A DNA stretch of 64,000 nucleotides from Aegilops tauschii subsp. strangulata (lineage: Eukaryota > Streptophyta > Magnoliopsida > Poales > Poaceae), in the NCBI RefSeq assembly GCF_002575655.3, contig NC_053037.3, forward strand, positions 450,957,793 through 451,021,792, read 5' to 3'. The notes beneath the pieces are model-generated. The model searched no databases and had not been told where the DNA came from. It worked only from the letters and a program-made list of their open reading frames with translations. The translations under genes were made by a program, and so were the position numbers. Positions 23,100 through 33,579 of the stretch are shown piece after piece; the first letter of the stretch is position 1, and the number at the start of each line of letters is the position of its first letter.

Positions 23100-23880
23100 T
23101 CTGGATGAATAGTGAGTGTTGCTGGGGGGGTTTGGATGAACAGTTCCCGGTGGGGGTGGATGAACAGGACCCCGTGGTGTTGCCTCTGGATGAACAGGAC
23201 CCCGATCGATCGAGCCGGTTGGGGCTGGATGAACAGGACCCCGTGGAGGGCAGGATGAACAGGACCACCCCGTGGAGGGCAGAATGAACAGTAGACGGTG
23301 GAGGGCTGGATGAACAGTAGCCCGTGGAGGGGTGGTTGAATAGGAGCCCGTGGAGAGGGCTGGTTGAACAGTAGCCGATGGAGTAGCGCGTGGTGGAGGC
23401 TGGATGAACAGGAGCCCGTGGATGAATAGTCGCAGGTGGAGGCTGGAGGAGGTCGACGATGGATGAACAGTAGCCAATGGAGGCTGGAGGGGGTCGACGG
23501 TGGAGATGAACAGTGTCCTGTGGAGTCCCGTTTTGCGGTATGCCACACCCCTCCCGATGAACAGGTCCCCCGTTTCGACCGTAGGGCTCCAACACAAGTC
23601 CGTTTCCTCCATTTTGCGGTACGCCACACCCCTCCCGATCAACAGGACCCCCGTTTCGACCGTAGGAGGTCCGTTTCCTCCGTTTTGCGGTACGCCAGAC
23701 CCCTCCCGACGAACAGGATCCCGTTTCAAACGTGGCCGGTCGAACACAAGGTCGTTTCGTCCGTTCTGCGGTACGCCAGGCCTCGTTTCCATCGGCTGTT
23801 CCATCCAAGCCCTCCCGATGAACACGACGACGCATTCTGTTCCGACCCAGCCGGTTGGCTCCCCATGAACACGACGACGA
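23100..23880 (-). repeat. GATGAACAG minisatellite array, left arm
   Basis: Irregular units of about 24-30 bp built on GATGAACAG(G/T)A(C/G)CCCGTGGAGG. Long frames on both strands (up to 330 codons, 23997-23005) exist only because units avoid stops, and they change frame freely. The same array in opposite orientation is at 51650-52425. Confidence 0.9.
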
Positions 23881-24149
23881 CGCTTTTTCTCCGTTCCGAC
23901 CCAGCCATGTACACGAGCCCCAGCTGTACGTATGCGCAAGTAGGCGTTCAAGACCCTGCCCGTATGTACGTACGTGGCCGTATTTTCTTTCTTGCACACT
24001 GGCCGTTGTACGTACGTGTACATGCTACGTGCGCGCCTCTACTACGACACGTGCGCGCCTCTACATCGACCAGTATGTACGTACACGTTCGCGACCAGAA
24101 TGACAATGCTATGTACGCTTCGACCAGGTGGGTCCCGACTGTCAGGCAC

Positions 24150-25495
24150 TTCCTTGCCTGCGAAGATGTAGCTGGTGGGTCCCAGCAGTCAGGGGGGCGA
24201 ATCATTTTTTTGCCCGGACGCACTTCCTTGCGTGCGAAGATGTAGCTGGTGGGTCCCCGCAGTGAGGGGAAACGTTTTTTTCGTGAAATACGGTGGCCCG
24301 TCCGGTGGGTCCCCGCTGTCAGGTGGAGGAATAATTATTTTCCGCGTAATAAGGAGGCACTTCCTTGCTGCGGCTGTGGACCCAGCTGTCAGCCTCTCCA
24401 TGTACAGTCCACATCCGATGGAAGCCGTTCCTTGACCACGTTGACCACGCCGTGCCGAGAGCACCAGGGCGGTGGACGACGGCGAGGCCTAGGAAGGGGA
24501 TGAGGCGGAGCCGGGAAAGATGCGGCAGTGGAAGCCCACGCGGAGAGGAGTACGAGGGTTCACTGGTTCGACTGCGGTGTGAGGCTACCGTCGCCGCAGG
24601 GCCTGGCCAGCGGTGGGAATAGTAGGGGCGGTGAGTTCTCCGCGGCAGCACAGCCGACCACGGGAGGCAGGAGCATGCGGCACAACCGGCGCTGCTTTGG
24701 GCGGCTGGAGCAACAAGACCAGAGGTTGAAGAAGCACTACGACCGTTGGATGGACATCATACGGTCACTGGAGCTAGAATCGTGCATATTGACTAGGTTG
24801 ACAAAGCCCTCCGTCCCCGTCAACTTAGTAGGCCCACAAGTCAGCCTGCCACTATACTGGGTCCCAGCTAGCAGGGGGAGTATTCATTTTTTTGTGTGTA
24901 ATAAGGACGCACTTCCTTGCGTGCGAAGATATAGCTGGTGGGTCCGAGCTGTCAGCGGTGGTAACGTTTTTTTCATGAAATACTGAGGCCCTTTCGATGG
25001 GTCCTAGATGTCAGGTGGAGGAATCATTATTTTGCGCGTAATAAGGAGGCATTTCCTTGCATGCAATCGTGGTCCCAGCTGTCAGCCTCTCCACGTACAG
25101 TCCACTTCAGATGCATGTCGGTCGTTGAACACGTTGACCAGGCCGCGCCGGGAGCACCAGGGCGGTGAACGACGGCGAGGCCTAGGAAGGGAACGACACG
25201 GAGGCAGGGAAGACTCGGCCGTTGTTTCCCACGCGGAGGGGAGTACGACTATAGGAGGGTTTACTGGTTCGTCTGCCGTCGCCGGAGAATAACAACAGGT
25301 GTGGGTGAGTAGAGGGATGGCTAGGTCAGCGATGGGAGTACGGTGGGGCGATGAAGCCTGCGTGGCAGCACAGCCGGCCGCGGGGAGGAGGGAGCAGGCA
25401 GTCCCGCCGGCGCTTGTTTGAGCGGCTGGAGCAGGAAGAGCAGAGATTGAAGAAGCACGACGGCCGTTGGATGGACATCCAACAGTCACTGCTTG
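24150..25495 (-). repeat. Higher-order repeats of the CACTA 3' region, left arm
   Basis: Two copies about 700 bp apart (from about 24380 and 25075) of a unit containing CAGCCTCTCCA(T/C)GTACAG, CGACGGCGAGGCCTAGGAAG and GGTTGAAGAAGCAC. They are separated by shorter units with CACTTCCTTGCGTGCGAAGA and GCTGGTGGGTCCC. Confidence 0.85.
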
Positions 25496-26135
25496 TGCGT
25501 CAACCTTTTTTTAGGAAAGCCTCAAATCTGTGGAAAACAGCATACAACCCATCTGCCATTATTTCTAATAATTTACAGCCCATTTGCTAATTCTGAAGGT
25601 TTTTTTTGGAGCCCATATTCTTTTTGTTAGCATTACAGCCCATATTGTGGCGACAGTTAAAAAATTATACGAAATGTTGCATATTTCGGTGCGGTCCGAA
25701 CTGTTTTCAATCCCGAAATTTCGAGTCACATTCAAACTGATTTTAAAAATAAATGTATATCAATATAAAATCCAACAAATTGTCCATGCATAAAAATTAA
25801 TGCAATTTAAAATCTTGAAATGAAAAAAAGAAATTTGAAAGTAATTGTCGGTTTGATGTGTTTTAAAAATGTACAGCCCATTTCTCATTACTGATAGGCC
25901 ATTTTCTCGTCCAGCTGAATGAAGCTCTCCTCGTCTTGAAAGATTTGCAACCCAATAAGCCTGACAAAGCGACTTACTTGGCAAATCACAAAAAAACTGG
26001 GCTAGCCATTTTCAGAAAGAAAAAAAACTACTGGGCTGGTCTCTGGTAAACATAAAAGAGAATGTTGTCTAGACATGCCAGAGTTCCCCGCACAGCCCAG
26101 TTGACACCCTGCTTCCGTCTCAAAAACAAATTAGA

Positions 26136-26376
26136 TAAATGCCACAACGAATATGGCGATTCATAAAAATGCCACTGCAATTTCCAAACTATGAAAAATG
26201 CCACTGCAATTATTGCAAACTTTGGAAAACGCCACTGCAATTTGCAAACTTTCAAAAATGCCACTCCAGACTTCGAAAAATGCCACTGGGGTTGGCATGA
26301 AATGGCATTTTTCAAAGTTTGGAAATTGCAATGGCATTTCTTAGAAACACCAGATTTGGAGTGGCATTTATCAAAT
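26136..26376. repeat. Short AAATGCCACT repeat array with inverted copy
   Basis: Five or so units of AAAAATGCCACTGCAATTT plus CAAACTTTG, followed by an inverted unit (GCATTTTTCAAAGTTTGGAA), so the RNA could fold into a hairpin. Confidence 0.8.
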
Positions 26377-26893
26377 TAACCCAAAACAAAAATAACTGGG
26401 CGAGCTGCTCGGTCCCTGATGTCGGCCGCTCGTTGTGCAACTCTCTCGTTTATTGACTACGTTGACAATGGCATGGGACCCAGATGTCAGTAATCCATTA
26501 CGAGGAGCCATTTTTTTATTGGATTGCAATAAGGAGGCACTTTGCTTGCGTACTGCCATGACCTTGGCGGGTCCCTGTTGTCATCCTCTCCACGTACAAT
26601 CATCTCCTGGTTGTGTACGCGTCAACTTGGTAGGCCCACAAGTCAGCCTCTAAACCCGTGGAGGACAAATACAACCCATTTAAAAAATAACAGCCCATTG
26701 CATATGTTCAAACGGAAATTTCAACATTCAGAGCAAAGTAACAGGTCTAATCCACATATAGAGTACTGAACTTCCATGTTGACAACCATCATAGCCAAGT
26801 TAACTATCTACTTCCACTAATACTCTAGTAGCGTACAAGTACTAACTTACTCTTAGCTAACTAGACAATGCCGGCCGCCATCTGCGGTACACG

Positions 26894-27412
26894 CTAAACG
26901 CCGGCACCGGCGTCCTCCGCCTCGCCTCGGACTTGCCAGAGGTGCGATAGGGCGCGTTGCTCGTGCGCGTTGGCCCTTTCCATGCCGGCGTGGTCCACCG
27001 AAGCTTCGGCTTCTAAGCGGGAAACACACTTGACGAGCTGGTAGTAAAAATCGGCATCGCGAACGCGTGTGTGCCCGACAGCCTCCAGGGCTATTTGCCG
27101 GGCGCCGGCCTCCACGTAGTCGGCCCATGTGCGGGCGCTCTGCTCGCGACTCAGAGCGTCGGTGCACTGCTGCTCCATGTCCCGCTGGTGGCGCAAATCG
27201 GTGATACGCTGCTCATCCGCCAAGCGGTCGCGCTCCAACAACTCCTGCTCCTCCGCCAGGTGGTCGCGCTCCAACAAGTCCTCGATCTCCGCATTGCCAT
27301 CTAAAGACCGATAGAATGCCTCCTCCCTCCGTCTGCCTTCCGGTGAAAAACCGAACACTAGTTCCGGCGGTGACCGCCTCCAGCCACGCCTATCGCAGAC
27401 GGGCGGGGGCAT
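26894..27412 (-). CDS. Hypothetical coiled-coil protein, 172 aa
   Basis: Intact single-exon frame, ATG at 27412 and stop at 26894. After a basic, Pro-rich N-terminus (residues 1-30) comes a duplicated heptad-like segment (LLERDHLAEEQE then LLERDRLADEQR, about residues 44-68). A long acidic/basic helical region to about residue 160 contains RDADFYYQLVKCVSRLEAEA. No catalytic motif and no transmembrane segment. A TATA-like box at 27525-27532 gives a sensible plant promoter layout. It lies just inside the inverted CACTA arm. I do not recognise the family; it could be a captured gene or a CACTA passenger. Of the ORFs in element C this is one of the most gene-like. Confidence 0.5.
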   Translation of the reverse strand: MPPPVCDRRGWRRSPPELVFGFSPEGRRREEAFYRSLDGNAEIEDLLERDHLAEEQELLERDRLADEQRITDLRHQRDMEQQCTDALSREQSARTWADYVEAGARQIALEAVGHTRVRDADFYYQLVKCVSRLEAEASVDHAGMERANAHEQRALSHLWQVRGEAEDAGAGV

Positions 27413-27524
27413 GGTGGACGTGGCGAGAGCGAGGATAAGTAGCGAGCAACATCAGGCCGGTGGGGGCTTATGAGGATAGGGCAAGTTGGGTCACGGTGCC
27501 ACCATAGAAGGTCGAGAAACAGTA

Positions 27525-27532
27525 CTTATAAG
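27525..27532 (-). promoter_or_regulatory. TATA-like box upstream of 27412
   Basis: Minus strand CTTATAAG inside CCGCTTATAAGTACT, about 115 bp before the ATG of the 172-codon ORF. Confidence 0.35.
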
Positions 27533-27539
27533 CGGAAGG

Positions 27540-30500
27540 TAGCGCGACGGTCATCAGAATTCAATGCATAATGAAGCAGGCATGGCTTAGCACGCCAGCT
27601 TGCCGTGGAAAACTAGAGAAACTGAAATTCTGACTGTGCCGTCCCGTCCCGTCCGTGCTGGGTCACACGCCGGCCTTACGGTCAAACGAGTGCACTCGAA
27701 TCATCTCCCTCCTTGTCAATAATGATTCCACGAATTTAAAAGGCCTGCAACAATTAAAGCGCATCTTTTTCGCATCAGTTAGCTGCCTTAATTACGGTCG
27801 GCTGCATGCGGGCACTCAAAATCGCTCGCAGCCAGTACGCGGAGCAGCATGCAACGAGTCGCAGCCGAGGGCATTTATTGATGAACTTTAGCTAGGAGAT
27901 AAGGCATTTGCGAACAATTTTGCTAGCGGTTTCTTCAGATTCGCATGGCATTTTCTTCAGAGCAGCTTGTCACTTTCTTCAGAGGTAGGCATTTCTATTC
28001 AAAAAACTGCCACTTCGGATCTTGCGTCGCAACTAAAACAGCCAGGAGCGCATTAGTAGGCTAGCTAGTGATCGATCGGTAACTTGTAAACACTGAGCGA
28101 ACAGATATAAGGAACTGTTAATGCATCTCAATGATTCACAGATCATATACAAATATGTACCTCCAAAAGCAAAGATCAGCCACAACTAAAACCAACTAGT
28201 ACGATTCCCATACATAAGATCAACATGTTATTGCATCTCAATGATTCACAGATCATATACAAATATGTAGCTCCAAAAGCAAAGATCTAGAAAAAACATA
28301 TGTTCTTCCTACTAACATGGATGCTTCTCTTGGCCAACATTCAGTACAGACTGAATGACAAATTTGTTTGTGAAGTCTACAATTCCTCTTGCAAACGTAA
28401 GTGGTTTCACCAACTGCTGGAACCATGGGAATGAACCACACATGATGGAGGAACATCCACTCCAATATGATTTGGTCTTCTCTTGATCACACGACGAGAC
28501 TATTTTCGGAATACAAACTTTAACTTAGGCAAAATAATGCCCATTGTATAATCAGACCAAAGCAATGAAGCACCTAGTCTTGGCCAATAAATAGTACAGT
28601 ACTACTTTTCTGCAGTCCATGAAGTGACTATCCAATCTTTCTGTGTCTATTTTCAAATGGCACTGCATGCAGTGACTATACTATTCTCTTGTGCAGTTCA
28701 ACCAAAATTGCGGTCACTTTGTGTGTTTGCTAAATAACAACAGGCAGACATCTCTGTCTGCACAAATATCAAGCAGCTAGTAAACATATACCCCACCTTG
28801 TATTTTCGGTTTAAACATGTCTCTTCCGCTTAGATCTGTCATGTTTTGCACTGGACAATTTTATACAGTCATGTTTTGCCCTGGACAATTTCATACTGAA
28901 TTGATTTGCTTGTTCAGAGCAGAAATATAGCGCCTATTCTTCATCAGACCAAGGATATCCATGTTCGCGGTGATGGAAGAGGTGAAATCGATACAACCGA
29001 AATTGAGCATCTAGTCATTGAATCATGTCCTGCACCTCCAATGTAGGTCCACCCTGCCAATAAATTCACATGCAAACCACTAGTATTACTATCTAATGAC
29101 AGTACAAAAAGAGTAGCAAGATAGTAGCAAACCATGTACCTTCTTAATGAACAGCTCATAGTGCCACCAATTGGATATAAAGGTTTGGGAGAAAACATGC
29201 TCCTAATGTTGAACCAGTTGGACTTTTTGTGCAGTTCCACTAAACTCGAGCATCCCTGTTTGCATATATACTGAAAGTGTGATTACTATAAAAGTGGCAC
29301 TAGTTGAAGCATAGACTCACAAATATAAGCATTCCAATTTCTTAATGGGAAAAGGTAGCAAGACTGTTTCTAACCACCTTTTTGAAGGAATAAATAAGGC
29401 AACAGAGGTAATGTCAGAAAGGCATATATAGTTCTTTCTGAAAGAATGATCGATTCCTGACCTTTCCTCTTCTTTTAAGCATATTTTGTGCATTTCAACT
29501 AAAATAAAATGCCATCACCGCCTTGCCAATTCAGTGACACTGTACAAAAGGAAATGACTTAACATTACATCATGATGTCAGGTATGTAGTCGACAGGCAT
29601 TAGAGACAAACTTACAGACCTCCTCCGATAACATAATGAACATTAATTTTAACAAAGGTGTGACTAGCTTTACCGGGATAATTTTAGTGAACTCTACACC
29701 CTTTGTTCCTTAATATAAGAGGTTTTTGTGGTTCAGTTTAAAGTACCCAAACGTCTACTAGTATTCAGAAAAACAGGTAGTAGTTTTCTTGAGCACATAT
29801 CTGGGAAAGCTTGCCACCCTTTATTTATGTCCATACGCTAATGCAACACCATTCGAAATTTCGGATACTACAAATATACACTAATCCAGTGGGTAGTGCA
29901 ACAGTAGAGTAGTTATTTTATTACAGGGTACAGTACAATGGTTTTACTGAACAGATTTCAATAAACTCTGACACTGGAAGATTTCTATAAGAATTAACAA
30001 TACAAAATGTAAAGGTAACACGTTTCAGCATTTGTATACTAGCTGTGCATGAGCATTAAACCAAATACAAAAGTCTGAAGGTAACTAGCATTATTAACTA
30101 ATGACAGTATAAAAGAATTGCAAACCATGTACCTCCAAGGTAAATATCATTTCGAACTCGGGGGGGGGGACCTTAAAAATTGCTATCCCAATCTTGATAA
30201 TCGATCAAACATAAAAACTTGATCGAACGAATCAAGAGAACAGCCGGAGGAGGAGGTGCCCACTCTTAACCTTTCCTCTTGTCTTCATAAATTTTTGTGC
30301 AGTTTAACCAAAATAAAATGACATCAGTGCCATGGCATTTTGGTGACACTGTACAAAAAAAATTAACTTATCTCATGAAAGTGAGGTATGTGATCTATAA
30401 GCATTAACAGTGCAAAAATCTGAAGGTAGTAAAAAGTTTCATCGTTGGTATACTGGCTGTGCAACATCATTAGAATGCCTTAGTTGAAAAATCTTTAATA

Positions 30501-31930
30501 CATCCACAATCAACAGCTAACCCTGAAATAATCCAGTGACATTAAATGGCATTGCTTAAATTTATCGGTGGCATTGGCCTAAGTGCGGCATTAGTTAAAT
30601 GTGGCATCACTTTAGCAGTAGCATTGCTTGACTTGACTGCTGGCGTTATACTAACAGCAAAAAAGTTAGACTAAGAGCATGCGAGGCCCATTCGGACAGT
30701 GGGCGCACCAGTACGATGTACCTCCACGGACGCATAGAGTGGTGAGGGAGGTATGGTTGCCCAGAGCAACAAATATCCAGGCAGCATATGTGGATTACGT
30801 CCCATTTTTGTTATGTTTAGCCACCTTTTTCCTATGTGAGGACAACAAACCAATCGACCTAGTCATTCTCTATTGTGTTGTCATGCCTTTCTACCCTTCT
30901 TCAACCAAGAGACACGAGACTCGTTCCTTAGCTACTGATTTTCCCCTTCTCAACCTAGATGCGGGTTCGATGCCTACTCTCTTGGACAGTACGGTCTCCC
31001 TTCCTTTCCTTATTCAACCCAGACATGGATTAGTCTGCATGAAGTAGGGTTTCCTTTAATAGTGCAAATTAAGGTTTTCGTCTGCGTGACCAGTAGAGCA
31101 GAGGATAGCAAATTGGGAAGATGGTGGAGTGGAAAAAGATCCACACGCAGCGACATGGCAGATGGGGCAATAGAACAAGGGTATGGTTCGAAAAGAGGTA
31201 GCATACCTGAGGGTCGGCGGGAAGTGGCTTCGCTCGTGGTCATCGTCCTCCACACGCACTACGATAGCGAGCTTGGGGACGGAGGCCATCCCGCACGGGC
31301 GCTAGGTCTGAGAGGACGGCCTTGTCGTCAGTGCGTGACCTCGCTTGCCGACGACGAGTGCATCAACACTGCACGTCCTTTTCTTCCCCGGCAGATCTGT
31401 GAGCACCGGTGAGGAGGGAGAGAGAGGCCGTCTTTTTTAGATCTGGAGAGAGGGTGATAGTGTGAGAAGCAAGTGGGCAGCCCTTAGCAAGAAAGCTCTG
31501 AAGCTCCAGCCTATATATCTTTTTTATACTACTAGTACTAGAGGTGGAGTAGTGGTAGAGTAGTTTATATTTTCTCTGCAAACAGTACCAGTTAGTCGTG
31601 CTTCAAAACTGAACGGCACCCCATTAAAAAAATAAAGTCGAGAAATAATGCGGCACCTCGGGCCAACACGGCTAGATCGCATTTTGCACGAGAAATTACA
31701 CACGATGTTTCGTTGACATGTGGTCCCGTTCCAACATGTCAGTGAGACGATGGCGAGTCCTTTTGTACAATTTCTGAAAGGACGTGTAGGCCGGGGCGCC
31801 TCTTCGTGTACTGTGGCAAACTGGCAACCGTCCACCGACTCTTCGCCTTTCCCTCTCGATTTGGAACTGCTGTCGCACGCTCTTCCTCCCTCCTCCATTT
31901 TCCTTCACCCTTCCTTCTGCCATTGTTCGC
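27540..31930. other. AT-rich filler, no gene seen
   Basis: A short direct duplication (TGCATCTCAATGATTCACAG ... CAAAGATC) occurs at 28123-28190 and 28213-28288. A partial Stowaway-like sequence (CCTTTGTTCCTTAATATAAG) is near 29700. The run of ten G is at about 30160. Frames at 30679-31047 (plus) and 31062-31412 (plus) have no recognisable domain and I do not call them genes. Confidence 0.5.
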
Positions 31931-31940
31931 TCGTCTTCTC

Positions 31941-32256
31941 CATGGAGGGAACAAGCCGGAAACGACCCCGTTATTCTTGCCCCGATCTGAAAGATGACGT
32001 GGTGGGGGAACTCATTGATCGGTGCGACGTCATCACCTCGGCTAGCTGTTGTTGACACATCGTTACTACCATTTATGAGAAGCAACTGTATTATACCTCG
32101 GACATTTCGGTGGTTCCCTACCCTGGTCCTGATATATGCCGCTTCAGCCTGGATGATCAGTCCTGCGTTGCTTTCGATATTGACAATAGCTGGCCCTTCC
32201 TAGAGCACCTATGGTTCAAAGCAAGCGTTTCCAACGCCGAGGATTGGTTGAGTTGA
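31941..32256 (+). pseudogene. F-box-like gene fragment, module M1 copy 1
   Basis: An ATG at 31941 starts a short frame (MEGTSRKRPRYSCPDL, then DDVVGELIDRCDV) resembling the beginning of a plant F-box domain (LPDDVVGEI-type), stopping at 32055. From about 32056 to 32256 the sequence matches the C-terminal part of the frame at 33222-33488 (shared ...RFSLDDQSC... and SVSNAEDWL before the stop) but is broken by small indels. The N-terminal and C-terminal parts are directly joined, so an internal part of the parent gene is missing. The F-box assignment rests on one short motif and is tentative. Confidence 0.45.
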
Positions 32257-32469
32257 AGTTCATTTCATTGCTTGTTATTTGTTGTGTGAAGAAAACTTTA
32301 GTGTTTGCTAGAATGTTTTGTTGGAAATAATCTATAATCCAACATGTATCCTCGTTGTCGTTGTGTGTTGATGACTTGTTGTATTTAATGAATGGTACAT
32401 TTCAGTTGTGAATGCATGTCATAGACTCAATTTATGAATGGTTTTCGAGTCACTTCTTGGAGTGTGAGT

Positions 32470-32745
32470 ACCGTAGTAGTATAGCCAGCATCCGGTTAGT
32501 ATATGAAGTTGCCACATCACATTGAGCCAACCTAATATTGGAGTATGCTAGCCCTCCACCGGCGCGCCGCTTCAAATGGCGGAGGAAGTGAGAGGTCGCG
32601 TCACCTTGTGTCCAGATCTGAGATGCCATGTGTACCAGATGAATGACTCCAAGTTCGACCACCGGGATGTTAGGTGCGAGCCCAAGAACACTGTTGGACA
32701 GACCCCCCTCATAATTTTCCTACATTGGTCGTTTGATTCATAGGA
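32470..32745 (+). repeat. Duplicated module M2, copy 1
   Basis: Near-identical to 36648-36893 over about 245 bp (TATAGCCAGCATCCGGTTAG, GCGCGCCGCTTCAAATGGCG, AATGACTCCAAGTTCGACCA). Both copies hold a short frame starting MAEEVRGRVTLCPDL; here it is interrupted earlier. Confidence 0.85.
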
Positions 32746-32944
32746 TAGAATGCTATAGGATTTTTTTCCCTATGTAATCATCTTTTAATTGGCAATCTAG
32801 CATCCACTCCAACTTTTGTTTCACTTCCTTTGTTCCTACGAAGAGAGTACTTGCTCTAAATGATGTGCCGCTGCAAGAGCCGCCTATATTTATTAACCAT
32901 GCTCTAAATAGGTGGACCAGCTTTGGCTATAGTAGTAGTGTACT

Positions 32945-33182
32945 AGGTTAGTAGGTGACCTTGCGCTTGGCTCTTCTCCTCTTCCGGAAGTCGAACAATA
33001 ATGATGGTACTACAGTAGTACTTCTAGCAATCTGACACCAAATGAACTGCTGCACGTCCACCGCTTGTAAGCAAAAGTTTCTCCTCGTGCTGCGAGCCAC
33101 CGCGCACGCGTTGGCGAGGGAGAAGGCGTAGTAAGCAAGCTTCTCATCGTTCTGCGAGTTGACGGGACACATCAAAGTTATT
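32945..33182 (+). repeat. Duplicated module M3, copy 1
   Basis: Shares GCGCTTGGCTCTTC...CTCTTC(C/G)GGAAGTCGAACAAT, GAACTGCT(G/A)CA(C/T)GTCCACCGC and GCGAGTTGACG(G/C)GACACATCA with 37320-37575 and 37930-38285. Confidence 0.75.
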
Positions 33183-33221
33183 TATTAGTACTCTTGGAGT
33201 AAACTCGCTCTTGGAGTAAAC

Positions 33222-33488
33222 TTGCTCTTCCTTGGACAAAACTATCCAATGATGGTGAAAGCCAATCCAGCTGCTGTTGACACAACGTTACTACCATTTA
33301 TGAGAAGCAACTATATCTATATGTCAGACATTTCGGTGGTTACCTACCCTGGTCGTGATATAGTAGGCCGCTTCAGCCTAGATGATCAGTCCTGCATTGG
33401 CCTCGAGATTTACAATAGCTGGCCCTTCCCAGAGAATCACTTGTGGTTCAAAACAAGCGTTTCCAACGCCGAGGATTGGTTGAGTTGA
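33222..33488 (+). pseudogene. C-terminal gene fragment, module M1 copy 2 (88 codons)
   Basis: Open plus-strand frame ending in a TGA, with DISVVTYPGRDIVGRFSLDD and a C-terminus of LWFKTSVSNAEDWLS. The 3' flank (TTCATTTCATTGCTTGTTAT) is shared with copy 1, so this looks like the last exon and 3' UTR of a gene. The first ~20 codons may not be native. If copy 1's N-terminus belongs to the same gene, the parent would be an F-box-type protein; function unknown. Confidence 0.45.
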
Positions 33489-33579
33489 AGTTCATTTCAT
33501 TGCTTGTTATTTGTTGTGTGATGAAAACTTTAGTATTTATAATCTATCCTCGTTGTTGTTGTGGGTTGATGACCTGTTC

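Larger units (their letters stand above)
22620..26690 (-). repeat. Inverted second copy of the 3' end of CACTA element C
   Basis: CACTAC plus eight A then GACACATCCGTG starts at 22620. The following 3-4 kb is the reverse complement, with indels, of 48969-52925: TIR, GATGAACAG array, GGGTCCC-rich higher-order repeats, then AT-rich sequence ending around GCAAATCACAAAAAAACTGGGC. The 3 bp before it are GCA, which do not match TAT at 52926, so 22620-52925 is not a simple insertion. The matching 5' end of this second copy is not visible. Confidence 0.85.

Noticed and set aside
23005..23997. 330-codon minus-strand ORF and overlapping long frames on both strands
   Set aside because: Produced by the GATGAACAG minisatellite; several frames are open at once and no domain is visible.
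24528..24986. 152-codon plus-strand ORF
   Set aside because: Part of higher-order repeats of the CACTA arm; not conserved as a frame in the other repeat copies.
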